Made by a program: the position numbers and the translations under genes. Shown here in pieces: positions 1-6,942 of a DNA stretch of 11,200 bases. The stretch lies in NCBI GenBank assembly GCA_023441105.1, contig JAEZQX010000225.1:1-11200 (forward strand). Reading direction: 5' to 3'. Origin of the DNA: Pseudomonadota bacterium (GTDB taxonomy: Bacteria; Pseudomonadota; Gammaproteobacteria; Burkholderiales; Burkholderiaceae). The notes under the pieces are model-generated. The model searched no databases. It was given only the letters and a program-made list of their open reading frames with translations, and was not told the origin of the DNA. The first letter of the stretch is position 1. Every line of letters starts with the position of its first letter.

Positions 1-36
1 CCGACGCCTGCGCCGACGCCTGCGCCGACGCCTGCG
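1..36 (+). repeat. 12-bp tandem repeat, three exact copies (PTPA units)
   Basis: CCGACGCCTGCG occurs three times head to tail, followed by degenerate copies to about position 54. Each unit encodes Pro-Thr-Pro-Ala, so a copy-number change keeps the reading frame. The array may continue left of the window. Confidence 0.85.
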
Positions 37-321
37 CCAACGCCGACGCCGACGAAGCCGCCGTCGCCGCCACCGCGGGATCCGCCGCCGCCGCCAAGCG
101 AGCCGGTGCGTGATCCGGTGCGTGATCCTGTGCGTGATCCGGTACCGCCGCGCGAGCCTGTCCGCGACCCGGTGCCGCCACCTGCCGATCCGGTGTCGCC
201 ACCACCTGCGCCGGTGGTCGGGCCGATCCTGCCGCCGCGCGAGCCGCCGCGGCTGGTGCCCCTGCCGATCGGGCCGCTGGATCCGCCGCCACCACCGATC
301 GCTGCGCCCGTGATCAACTGA
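1..321 (+). CDS. Proline-rich protein, C-terminal fragment (5' end outside window)
   Basis: Frame 1 is open from the first base to a TGA at 319-321 and gives about 106 residues that are roughly half proline. They run as a PTPA repeat (about residues 1-12), a PTPTPTKPP linker, then VRDP repeats (about residues 36-47), then mixed PPREP, PPADP and PPPAP segments ending in IAAPVIN. No start codon with a ribosome binding site fits inside; the first GTG lies within the VRDP repeat, so the gene must begin left of the window. There is no catalytic motif, membrane segment or cysteine. Such tails occur in secreted, envelope-spanning or lipoprotein-type proteins as extended linkers, but the parent protein cannot be identified. 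The reading frame is supported by its amino-acid periodicity and by ending before the next operon. It could instead be a purely hypothetical proline-rich protein. Confidence 0.6.
   Translation, partial: PTPAPTPAPTPAPTPTPTKPPSPPPRDPPPPPSEPVRDPVRDPVRDPVPPREPVRDPVPPPADPVSPPPAPVVGPILPPREPPRLVPLPIGPLDPPPPPIAAPVIN
106..141 (+). repeat. 12-bp tandem repeat, three copies (VRDP units)
   Basis: GTGCGTGATCCG is repeated three times with one change (the middle copy ends CCT). It encodes Val-Arg-Asp-Pro. Further degenerate copies follow (REP, VRDP, VPPP, ADPV), suggesting the tail grew by unit duplication. Confidence 0.85.
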
Positions 322-388
322 GGTCGTTGGCGAACCTGTCAGGCGATAGCGAGGAATCGCGACCCTCACCGGGCACTTGCAGCTCGTG

Positions 389-414
389 CGCTGGCCTGGT
401 TGTCCAGGCCAGCG
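389..414 (+). terminator. Strong GC-rich hairpin downstream of the proline-rich gene
   Basis: CGCTGGCCTGG (389-399) pairs perfectly with CCAGGCCAGCG (404-414) around a TTGT loop: an 11-bp stem 67 nt after the upstream stop codon. No U-run follows, so it is not a textbook intrinsic terminator. It could be a 3'-end stabilising or pausing structure, or a leader structure of the downstream operon. A looser dyad (CTCCCGC 425-431 / GCGGGAG 460-466) lies beyond it. The rest of the 322-518 gap shows no convincing gene. Confidence 0.4.
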
Positions 415-518
415 TGGCGTCGGGCTCCCGCGTCCACACCAGGCCTGCGTCTACACTGTGCGGGAGGCGACGCAGAGCGCGCTGGCGCTGCTGGCGGAGC
501 CTGACAAGGAGCTTGGGG

Positions 519-2201
519 ATGACGATGAAGGAACGGGAAACGCTGTCGGACGCGCGCGAGCTGCTGTCAGCGCTGCGCTCGGCGTTCGAGGCGGGGACCG
601 CGGGTCTGGCACGCGCATGCCTGGTGGATGGCAAGCTCGACCCGCGCCAGCTGGATGCTCAGCAGGTGCCGAGCTTCGAGCTGGCCTGGACTGCCGCGGA
701 CCTGCTGGCTGCCCAGACCGGCATGGATGCGATCGATGCGCAGGCGACGACGCTGGATGTCGATTTGGCCCTGCTGTTCGCGGCGGACGCCGCGGCTGCC
801 TCATTGCCGAGGCTGGAAGCGCTGTACCTGGACCTGGGACTGGACTTGGCACCGCTGCGCGCGTTCGCGAACGATCCCCGCTGGGACGCGCTGCGGCGGG
901 CCGCCGCCGGTTCCCAGGCACTCGAACGTGTCGGCCGGGGCGTTGCCGCCTCCGACGGTGATGTCGGACCGCGCCAACTGGACGAGCCGCACGCGCTGGC
1001 CCAGGATGCGTTCCGCCGTTTTTCCGCCGAGGTGGTGGTGCCGCAGTCGGAGGCGATCCACCGGCATGATCTGACGGTGCCGGAAACGCTGCTCGCGCCG
1101 CTGCGCGAGATGGGCGTGTTTGGCCTGTCGATCCCCGACCGGTACGGCGGCAGCGGTCCTGATGACGGGGAGGACACGCTGCTGATGGTGCTGGTCACCG
1201 AGGCGCTCTCGGAAGGCTCCCTGGCCGCCGCGGGTAGCCTCATCACTCGCCCCGAGATCCTGAGCCGCGCGCTGCTGGCGGGCGGGACGGCGGAGCAGAA
1301 GGCGCGCTGGCTGCCGCGCCTGGCGGCAGGCGATCCCCTCTGCGCCATTGCCATCACCGAGCCCGACTACGGATCGGACGTCGCGAGCCTGGCCCTCAAG
1401 GGGACGCGCGTGCCGGGCGGCTGGAAGCTCGATGGCGCCAAGACCTGGTGCACGTTCGCCGGCAAGGCCGGTTTGCTGATGGTGGTGACACGCACCGATC
1501 CCGACCGTTCGGCCGGCTACAAGGGGCTGAGCCTGATGCTGGTGGAGAAGCCCTCGCACGAGGGGCATGAGTTCACCGTGCGGCAGGAGGCCGGCGGTGT
1601 GCTGACTGGCCGTGCGATACCGACCATCGGCTATCGGGGCATGCATTCGTTCGACCTGTCGTTCAGGGATTTCTTCGTGCCGGATGCGAATGTGGTGGGC
1701 GGCGAACAGGGGCTGGGCAAGGGCTTCTACCTCACCATGGCCGGCATGGTGGGTGGTCGAATGCAGACTTCGGCACGGGCTTGCGGCGTCATGCGGGCGG
1801 CCTTGCGCGCCGCGATCCGCTACACCGCCGATCGAAAGGTATTCGGCGCGCCGCTCGGCGACTATCCGCTGACCCAGGCCAAGCTCGCGCGCATGGGCGC
1901 GCGACTGGCGGCCTGCCGTCACCTGGCCTACTCGGTCGCCGGGTTGATCGACCGCGGCGAAGGACGCATGGAAGCGAGCCTGGTCAAGCTGCTGGCGTGC
2001 CGTTCCGCCGAGCAGGTGACTCGAGAAGCGCTGCAGCTGCACGGCGGGATGGGCTATGCGGAGGAGTCGGCGGTGAGCCGCTACTTCGTGGACGCGCGGG
2101 TCCTGTCGATCTTCGAGGGCGCCGAGGAGACGCTTGCGCTGAAGGTCATTGCCCGCGCGCTACTCGAGCGCGCGGTCGGCGCCACCACCACGACGGAGTG
2201 A
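519..2201 (+). CDS. mcd: Acyl-CoA dehydrogenase, (2S)-methylsuccinyl-CoA dehydrogenase-like
   Basis: FAD-dependent acyl-CoA dehydrogenase of 560 residues, about 150-170 longer than ordinary family members because of an N-terminal extension (residues 1 to about 155). The dehydrogenase fold follows: N-terminal helical domain about 156-275, beta domain with the FAD-loop motif TEPDYGSD (280-287), then C-terminal helices with LHGGMGY (507-513). E533 in IFEGAEE sits where the family's catalytic glutamate (IYEG motif) lies. The extension and the segments AAGSLITRPEI, GYKGLSLML and IGYRGM resemble, from memory, methylsuccinyl-CoA dehydrogenase of the ethylmalonyl-CoA pathway, which forms mesaconyl-C1-CoA and passes electrons to ETF. 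ATG 519 is chosen because AAGGAG (506-511) lies 7 nt upstream; the frame is open back to a TTG at 327 with no such site, and ATG 525 is an alternative. The CoA-transferase gene starts 3 nt after the stop. The acyl-CoA dehydrogenase call is certain; the substrate is inferred. Confidence 0.85.
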   Translation: MTMKERETLSDARELLSALRSAFEAGTAGLARACLVDGKLDPRQLDAQQVPSFELAWTAADLLAAQTGMDAIDAQATTLDVDLALLFAADAAAASLPRLEALYLDLGLDLAPLRAFANDPRWDALRRAAAGSQALERVGRGVAASDGDVGPRQLDEPHALAQDAFRRFSAEVVVPQSEAIHRHDLTVPETLLAPLREMGVFGLSIPDRYGGSGPDDGEDTLLMVLVTEALSEGSLAAAGSLITRPEILSRALLAGGTAEQKARWLPRLAAGDPLCAIAITEPDYGSDVASLALKGTRVPGGWKLDGAKTWCTFAGKAGLLMVVTRTDPDRSAGYKGLSLMLVEKPSHEGHEFTVRQEAGGVLTGRAIPTIGYRGMHSFDLSFRDFFVPDANVVGGEQGLGKGFYLTMAGMVGGRMQTSARACGVMRAALRAAIRYTADRKVFGAPLGDYPLTQAKLARMGARLAACRHLAYSVAGLIDRGEGRMEASLVKLLACRSAEQVTREALQLHGGMGYAEESAVSRYFVDARVLSIFEGAEETLALKVIARALLERAVGATTTTE

Positions 2202-2204
2202 GAC

Positions 2205-3428
2205 ATGGCACAGGCAGGCATTCTCTGCGGCATGCGCGTGGTGGAAGCCGCGGCCTTCGTCGCCGCACCGCTGGGCGGCATGACGCTGGCGCAGATGGGC
2301 GCCGACGTGATCCGCATCGATACGCTGGGCGGTGGCCTCGACTATCGTCGTTGGCCGGTCACCTCCGACAACACCAGCCTCTTCTGGTGCGGCCTGAACA
2401 AGTCCAAGCGCTCGGTCGCGCTGGACCTGGCGTCGCCCGAGGGTCGCGAGCTGGCAATGGCAATCGCCTGTGCACCGGGTGACGACGCCGGCGTGTTCGT
2501 GACCAACTTCCCGCCGCGCGGCTGGCTGGACTACCAAGGGCTCAAGGCGCGCCGCCCGGACCTGATCCAGATGACCGTGCAGGGCGACCGGCACGGCGGG
2601 TCGGCGGTGGACTACACCGTCAATGCGCGAATGGGCGTGCCCTACATGACCGGTCCGGCGGACGGCCAGGGGGCGGTCAATCACGTGCTGCCGGCCTGGG
2701 ACCTGATCACCGGCCAGATGGTGGCGGTTGGCCTGCTGGCTGCCGAACGCCACCGTCGCCGCACCGGGGAAGGCCAGCATGTGAAGCTGGCGCTCGCCGA
2801 TGTGGCGTTGGCAGCGATGGGCCACCTCGGCTTCATCGCCGAAGCTCAACGCGGACAGCCGCGCGAGCGTCACGGCAACGAACTGTTCGGGGCTTTCGGA
2901 CGCGACTTCCTGACGTCGGACGGTCAACGGGTGATGATCGTGGCGCTCACGCTCAAGCAGTGGCGCTCCGTCTGCGAGGCGATGCAGCTGGGCACGGCGA
3001 TGGAAGCGCTCGGTGCGCGGCTGGGCCTGGACTTCGCACGTGAAGGAGATCGCTTCCTCGCTCGCGCGCAGATCGCCGAGCAGGTGGCTCCGTGGATCGG
3101 TGCCCGCACCTTCCAGGCGGTGGCCGAGGCTTTCGACCGGTCCGGTGTCTGCTGGAGCCGATATCAGGGCATCGCCGAGCTCGTCGCCCACGATCCGGAA
3201 TGCTCGCCCGAGAATCCGATGTTTCGCTCCATCGAGCAGCCGGGCATCGGTTCGTTGCTGGCCGCCGGTATCCCACTGGATTTCGGCGGCTGCGAGCGCC
3301 TGCCACCGCAGCCCGCGCCGAAGCTGGGGCAGCACACCGAGGAAGTGCTGGCGCAGTTGCTGGGTGTCGATGCCGCGCAATTCGGCAGGCTGCACGACAA
3401 GGGCGTGGTCGGAAGCGTGCGCGATTAG
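2205..3428 (+). CDS. mct: Class III (CaiB/BaiF) CoA-transferase, mesaconyl-CoA C1-C4 CoA transferase-like
   Basis: Family III CoA-transferase of 407 residues, the usual length. The N-terminal CoA-binding half begins GMRVVEAAAFVAAPLGG and continues with GADVIRID and LNKSKRSVALDL. D166 in LPAWDLITG is the expected catalytic aspartate that carries the acyl-CoA anhydride. The C-terminal half contains RHGNELFGAFGRDF and ends in LGQHTEEVLAQLLG. Details such as GGGLDYRRWPVT, VNHVLPAWD, AAERHRRRTGEGQ and NPMFRSIEQPGIG match, from memory, the 2-methylfumaryl-CoA isomerase (Mct) group of the 3-hydroxypropionate bicycle, which moves CoA within mesaconate from C1 to C4. That fits the gene before it, whose expected product is mesaconyl-C1-CoA. 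The 3-nt spacing indicates co-transcription and translational coupling. The family is secure; the intramolecular mesaconate specificity is inferred, and an intermolecular dicarboxylate CoA-transferase remains possible. Confidence 0.85.
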   Translation: MAQAGILCGMRVVEAAAFVAAPLGGMTLAQMGADVIRIDTLGGGLDYRRWPVTSDNTSLFWCGLNKSKRSVALDLASPEGRELAMAIACAPGDDAGVFVTNFPPRGWLDYQGLKARRPDLIQMTVQGDRHGGSAVDYTVNARMGVPYMTGPADGQGAVNHVLPAWDLITGQMVAVGLLAAERHRRRTGEGQHVKLALADVALAAMGHLGFIAEAQRGQPRERHGNELFGAFGRDFLTSDGQRVMIVALTLKQWRSVCEAMQLGTAMEALGARLGLDFAREGDRFLARAQIAEQVAPWIGARTFQAVAEAFDRSGVCWSRYQGIAELVAHDPECSPENPMFRSIEQPGIGSLLAAGIPLDFGGCERLPPQPAPKLGQHTEEVLAQLLGVDAAQFGRLHDKGVVGSVRD

Positions 3429-3470
3429 GAGCCTGGCCGGGCGGGGAAGCGCGGCGGACGACGGGCAGTC

Positions 3471-4649
3471 TCAGACCCCGCGCACCAGCCTGATCCGGGT
3501 GATCTCCGACGGCGCCCCCAGCCGCATCGGCGGACCCCAATACCCCGTGCCGCGACTGGTGTACACCCACATCGACCGCAGGCGCTCCAGGCCGGCGGTG
3601 TAGGGCTGCTGCAGCCTGACGAAGAAGGTCCACGGCAGGAACTGGCCGCCGTGCGTATGGCCCGAGAGTTGCAGGTCGAATCCCGCGTCGGCCGCCGCCG
3701 CGGCGCTCCTGGGTTGATGGGCCAGCAGGATTCTGGCGCCGATGTCCTCGGGCGCGCCTCGGATGGCGGCGGCGGGATCGCTGCGATGAGATTCGATGAA
3801 GTGATGGCCCGAGTAGTCGGGGACGCCGGCGATGACCAGCTTCGCGCCGTCCTTTTCGATCACGACATGCCGGTTGAGCAGCACCTCGAATCCAAGCCGC
3901 CGGAATTCCGCCATCCAGGGACCGGCGCCGCTGTAGTACTCGTGGTTGCCGGTCACGAAGAACGTGCCGAACCTCGATTGCAGCCGTCCCAATGGATCGA
4001 CGTCGTGAGCCAGCTGCGGCACAGTCCCATCCACCAGGTCGCCGGTGAGCGCGACCACATCGGCTTGCAGGCGGTTCACCCGGTCGACGATGGCTTCGAC
4101 GTAGTCGCGTCCGATCGTGTTGCCGACGTGGACGTCGCTGACCTGCACGATGGTGAATCCCTCCAGCGCAGCCGGCAGGCCGGCGATCGGGATGTCGACC
4201 TGTCGTATGGCCGCTGTCCGCCTGGCGCCCACCAATCCCGCGAACGCCGCGGTCGCCGCCACGAGCGGGACGGCCAGGGCGGTCAGCTCGCGCAGCCTTC
4301 CTGGCCCGGGCAGGGCGGCGGGCCAGGCGGCCTGGGCCCAGGCACTGGGGACCACCCAGGAGGCCAGCTCCACCACCACCAGGCCGATGTCTCGCATCAG
4401 GGTCAACACCAGGAGGCTCGACGCGAACCCGGTCATCAGGAAACCTGCGGTCATCAACCGCTGGCTCGCGGCGGAGCGCGCCTGGCCTCTCCGTCGCAGG
4501 ATGAAGAGCGTGCCGGGAATGGCAATCGCCGAAGCTGCCAGCAGCGCGCAGAGGGCGGCCTGGATGCCCGGCCAGAGGCCGAGCGCCGGCGCGATCCGCA
4601 AGCCGACATACAGATGCAGCGCCAGCAGGACGGAGTAGATGTAGGCCAT
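3471..4649 (-). CDS. Membrane-anchored metallophosphoesterase (YkuE/YaeI-like)
   Basis: Calcineurin-like metallophosphoesterase of 392 residues. Four hydrophobic segments come first (about 3-20, 30-50, 67-95 and 117-142), then the phosphoesterase domain with its full set of metal ligands: SDVH (D172, H174), GDLVD (D204), GNHEYY (N235, H236), LAHQP (H311) and SGHTHGGQ (H331, H333). Proteins of this architecture place the catalytic domain beside the membrane; relatives act on phospholipid or lipid-A-like phosphate esters, but the substrate here is unknown. The frame stays open upstream to a TTG at 4715, which would add 22 residues. ATG 4649 is preferred because the TTG lies inside a repeated TTGACC promoter-like element and the added segment is not membrane-like, but neither start has a clear ribosome binding site. 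The gene converges on the CoA-transferase gene with 42 bp between the stops. Confidence 0.88.
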   Translation of the reverse strand: MAYIYSVLLALHLYVGLRIAPALGLWPGIQAALCALLAASAIAIPGTLFILRRRGQARSAASQRLMTAGFLMTGFASSLLVLTLMRDIGLVVVELASWVVPSAWAQAAWPAALPGPGRLRELTALAVPLVAATAAFAGLVGARRTAAIRQVDIPIAGLPAALEGFTIVQVSDVHVGNTIGRDYVEAIVDRVNRLQADVVALTGDLVDGTVPQLAHDVDPLGRLQSRFGTFFVTGNHEYYSGAGPWMAEFRRLGFEVLLNRHVVIEKDGAKLVIAGVPDYSGHHFIESHRSDPAAAIRGAPEDIGARILLAHQPRSAAAAADAGFDLQLSGHTHGGQFLPWTFFVRLQQPYTAGLERLRSMWVYTSRGTGYWGPPMRLGAPSEITRIRLVRGV

Positions 4650-4707
4650 CCGGAAAACCAGGAGGGGTTGGGCGGGGCGGAACGATGGCCGCCCCAGGAA
4701 CGACGAT

Positions 4708-4732
4708 CCGGTCAAGATAAGGACCGGTCAAG
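4708..4732 (-). promoter_or_regulatory. Direct repeat with two TTGACC boxes upstream of the phosphoesterase gene
   Basis: CCGGTCAAG occurs at 4708-4716 and again at 4724-4732, 16 bp apart. On the minus strand each copy reads CTTGACCGG and contains TTGACC, one base from the -35 consensus. The upstream copy overlaps an 8-bp palindrome GACCGGTC (4722-4729). No matching strong -10 box is visible, so this may be an operator or a weak promoter for the phosphoesterase gene. Confidence 0.35.
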
Positions 4733-4775
4733 GAAATTTCAATGGCCGCCGCAGGCCCCTACGCTGCTATCGCGT

Positions 4776-5504
4776 TCACCCGGTTGCCACATCCGCCAAC
4801 GCGGTCAGCAGCCGCGCGCTGCCGTCCTGCAGGTCCTTGCGGACTGCTTGCTCGACCCGGGCGACGTCCCGTCGGCCCAGGCCCGCCAGGATGTCGCGAT
4901 GGTTGGTGTCGCCCCGCCAGCCCCCGCCGGCATGGGCCGCTTCATGAAGCAGCGTGAGCGTCGGGCCCATGCGCAGCCAGATCGATTCCAGGATCTGGAC
5001 CAGCGTCGGCAGTTCCGACCTGCCGTAGAGGAAGAAGTGGAAGTCCCGGTTGCAGCTCAGGACGAGCTGGTAGTCGCGCCGGGCATGCGCGTCTCTCAGC
5101 CGATCCTGCAGCGCGCGCAACGCCGCAAGATCGGGCTTCGACATCTGCTGCGCGGCGCGGCCGGCAGCCAGCGGCTCCAGCGCCAGCCGGATCGTCATGA
5201 GCTCCTGGTAGTCGCGCAGGGTCAGCCGCGGCACCAGCACGGTGCGATTGGGACCCTCGGCCAGCACGCCTTCGGCGGACAGCCGGCCCATGGCTTCCCG
5301 GGCCGGCGTCAGGCTGATCCCCAGCGCCTCGGCGACTCCGCGGACGGTGATCGGCTGCCCCGGCCTGAGCTGCCCCGACCGGAGCGCGTGACACAGCTGG
5401 TCGTAGGCTTCGTCGCCCAGGGTGCGAGGCCGCTTGATCTGCGTCAGGGTCGCTTCCAGTCCCGGCTCGGGCGGCAGCAGGGTGCGCAGGATGCTCGCAG
5501 TCAT
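4776..5504 (-). CDS. GntR-family transcriptional regulator, FCD (FadR-type) subfamily
   Basis: DNA-binding regulator of 242 residues, normal length for the FCD group. The winged helix-turn-helix covers about residues 28-93, with the GntR signature ITVRGVAEALGISLTPAREA followed by LSAEGVLAEGPNRTVLVP as the wing. The all-helical FCD ligand domain covers about 100-235; H156 (NRDFHFFL) and H202 (NHRDIL) are at expected metal-ligand positions. FCD proteins bind carboxylates such as sugar acids and dicarboxylates and usually repress catabolic genes next to them. The gene lies third in an apparent operon after a Bug receptor and a small protein, 40 bp downstream of the latter, and likely controls that operon and the divergent lactonase through the dyad at 6926-6942. 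ATG 5504 lacks an obvious Shine-Dalgarno sequence, so the start is tentative. The effector is unknown. Confidence 0.92.
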   Translation of the reverse strand: MTASILRTLLPPEPGLEATLTQIKRPRTLGDEAYDQLCHALRSGQLRPGQPITVRGVAEALGISLTPAREAMGRLSAEGVLAEGPNRTVLVPRLTLRDYQELMTIRLALEPLAAGRAAQQMSKPDLAALRALQDRLRDAHARRDYQLVLSCNRDFHFFLYGRSELPTLVQILESIWLRMGPTLTLLHEAAHAGGGWRGDTNHRDILAGLGRRDVARVEQAVRKDLQDGSARLLTALADVATG

Positions 5505-5544
5505 GGCGTGGCGGGCTCGACGAGCAGATGCGCCCGTCCGACGA

Positions 5545-5829
5545 TCAGGCGCGGTGTCCGGTCGTGCCGGCCTGCGCTTCGGAGGCGGGGCTGAGGTCGG
5601 CTGCCGGATTGGCTTCGATCCAGCCGCGCACGGCCCGGTCGTCCAATGCCTGGCCGATGTCCCAAACCGCCATGTTGTAGACCCGCGAGTGGCTCGTCAC
5701 GTAGCGGGCCTTGCGCAGGGCGGCTTCCCGGCTGTCGAACGTCTCCATCCGGTAGGCCGTAGGGTTCAACAACTGCTCGGGGAATGGCGCGACATCCTCG
5801 AGAAACGAATAAACCAGTAGCGCGGGCAT
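5545..5829 (-). CDS. Small conserved-looking protein of unknown function in the bug-gntR operon
   Basis: A 94-residue protein beginning MPALLVYSFLEDV with no signal peptide or membrane segment, so probably cytoplasmic. The start is well supported: GGAG lies 5 nt before the ATG. The middle (about residues 31-70) contains FDSREAALRKARYVTSHSRVYNMAVWD, split here by an apparent loop; the tail after residue 75 is low-complexity (Ala, Ser, Gly). The alternating short hydrophobic strands and helix recall small ferredoxin-like (dimeric alpha-beta barrel) proteins, but I recognise no family and assign no function. It sits between a Bug receptor gene (45 bp upstream) and a gntR gene (40 bp downstream), all on the minus strand, so it is probably co-transcribed. 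Its role may be linked to catabolism of the substrate taken up or sensed by those neighbours. Confidence 0.75.
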   Translation of the reverse strand: MPALLVYSFLEDVAPFPEQLLNPTAYRMETFDSREAALRKARYVTSHSRVYNMAVWDIGQALDDRAVRGWIEANPAADLSPASEAQAGTTGHRA

Positions 5830-5874
5830 TTTTTCTCCAATCGACGACAGCTTGGGGCGGCGACTACGCCCGGC

Positions 5875-6819
5875 CTATTCGGCCAGGCCGGCTTCGCGCA
5901 GCAGCGCTTCGTTCTTCTTCGCCTCGTGACGGATGTACTCGGAGAACTCCTTGCCGGTCTTGAAGGACGGCGACATGCCGAGTTGCTTGCGGACCTCCTC
6001 GTAGGCGGGCGAGTGATAGGCGGTCCGGCAAGCCGACTCCAGCTTCGCCAACACCGCGGGCTCGAGTCCCTTGGGGGCGGCAAGGCCGCCCCAGACATCG
6101 AACACCAGGTCGTGCTTCTGCTCGCGGAAGGTGGGGACGTCCGGAAATTCGGCCAGCCGGTTCTCCGACATGATCCCGATCGCCTTGATGCGTTCGCGGT
6201 TGGCGCGCAGGAAAGTCGCCTGGGTGAGCCAGCCGACGAGATCGCCGTTCAAGGCGCTGACCATGATCTCGCCGTCCGCCTTGAACGAAACATGCTCCAG
6301 CGGCACGCCGATCGACTTGCCGAGCGCGAGCCCCGCGACATGCGGGATGCTGCCGATGCCGGTGGATCCGAACATCGCCTTGCCGGGATTGCTCCTGAGC
6401 CACGCCTGCATCTGCGCCAGGTTGTCGAAGGGTGCATCGCGTGGCACGACGAAGAACTGCGGATTCGAGTAATGCATGCAGATGTAGTCGAAGGCCGCGA
6501 TATCGTAGGCCTGCTTCTTCATCACCGGCTGCGTGGTGAGCGGTCCCACCGAGACGTTGCCGATCGTGTAGCCGTCCGGCGCCGAACGCGCCAGGTGGAC
6601 GGTGCCGATGGTTCCGGACGCGCCGGTACGGTTCATGACCGGCATCGGTTGGCCGAGGCTCCTGCTCATGGCATCGACGAAGGATCGGACGTTGATGTCG
6701 GCCGCACCGCCGGCGGCCCATGGCACGACCACGGCCACCGGCCGCTCGGGATAAGGCTCCGCTGCTTGCGACATGCCGGGGAGGAGCAGGGCGAAGGCGA
6801 CGCTCAGGAGAGGCTTCAT
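5875..6819 (-). CDS. Bug-family tripartite tricarboxylate transporter substrate-binding protein
   Basis: Periplasmic solute receptor of 314 residues, typical of the Bug/TctC family. The signal peptide is residues 1-19 (MKPLLSVAFALLLPGMSQA, cut before AEPYPERP). The first ligand loop VVPWAAGGAADINVR carries D41 at the usual carboxylate-binding site; the family more often has P-Y-x-P-G-G, so this loop is slightly divergent. Further family blocks are SAPDGYTIG, NPGKAMFGSTGIGS, EFPDVPTF and APKGLEPAVLAKLE. Bug proteins bind carboxylates or amides and either feed a TctAB permease or act in sensing; no tctA or tctB is present here. ATG 6819 is chosen over an in-frame extension to 6867 because it places the signal peptide at the N-terminus. 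First gene of an apparent operon with the 94-aa protein and gntR, and divergent from the lactonase gene. The ligand cannot be predicted. Confidence 0.92.
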   Translation of the reverse strand: MKPLLSVAFALLLPGMSQAAEPYPERPVAVVVPWAAGGAADINVRSFVDAMSRSLGQPMPVMNRTGASGTIGTVHLARSAPDGYTIGNVSVGPLTTQPVMKKQAYDIAAFDYICMHYSNPQFFVVPRDAPFDNLAQMQAWLRSNPGKAMFGSTGIGSIPHVAGLALGKSIGVPLEHVSFKADGEIMVSALNGDLVGWLTQATFLRANRERIKAIGIMSENRLAEFPDVPTFREQKHDLVFDVWGGLAAPKGLEPAVLAKLESACRTAYHSPAYEEVRKQLGMSPSFKTGKEFSEYIRHEAKKNEALLREAGLAE

Positions 6820-6925
6820 GTGTGTTCCGTGAGGGGAGTGCATCGAGTCCGGCGTCGAGCCATCCACGCCGGGGCGGCTCGCGAGACTGCGGCGAATCCG
6901 GCCTTCGGTACGGCCGACCGCGTGC

Positions 6926-6942
6926 TGTTGTATGTTATAACA
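6926..6942. promoter_or_regulatory. 17-bp dyad, candidate GntR/FCD operator in the divergent bug/SMP-30 region
   Basis: TGTTGTA (6926-6932) and TATAACA (6936-6942) form an inverted repeat with one mismatch around a 3-bp centre. Inside it is a perfect 10-bp palindrome TGTTATAACA (6933-6942). It is the only AT-rich patch in this 220-bp divergent gap and also supplies TATAAC, a good -10 box, on both strands. FCD-type GntR proteins commonly bind short dyads of this kind, and the gntR gene lies two genes away. Binding is inferred. Confidence 0.5.

Noticed and set aside
1..141. Possible CRISPR array
   Set aside because: The repeats are 12 bp, directly tandem and without spacers, and they match the codon periodicity of a proline-rich protein.
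327..518. N-terminal extension of the acyl-CoA dehydrogenase frame to a TTG
   Set aside because: There is no ribosome binding site, the segment contains the 389-414 hairpin, and ATG 519 has a good site.
801..2042. 413-codon open frame antisense to the acyl-CoA dehydrogenase, and a similar one at 2160-3395 antisense to the CoA-transferase
   Set aside because: Both are shadows of genes with clear catalytic motifs on the plus strand.
2953..4731. 592-codon open frame on the minus strand
   Set aside because: It overlaps the phosphoesterase in another frame and runs into the CoA-transferase gene; its composition is Arg/Pro/Ala-rich with no motifs.
3651..5594. 647-codon open frame on the plus strand
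   Set aside because: It lies antisense to the phosphoesterase and GntR genes, both with intact family motifs. Its translation is rich in Arg, Gln and Gly and shows no domain; long antisense frames are expected at this GC content.
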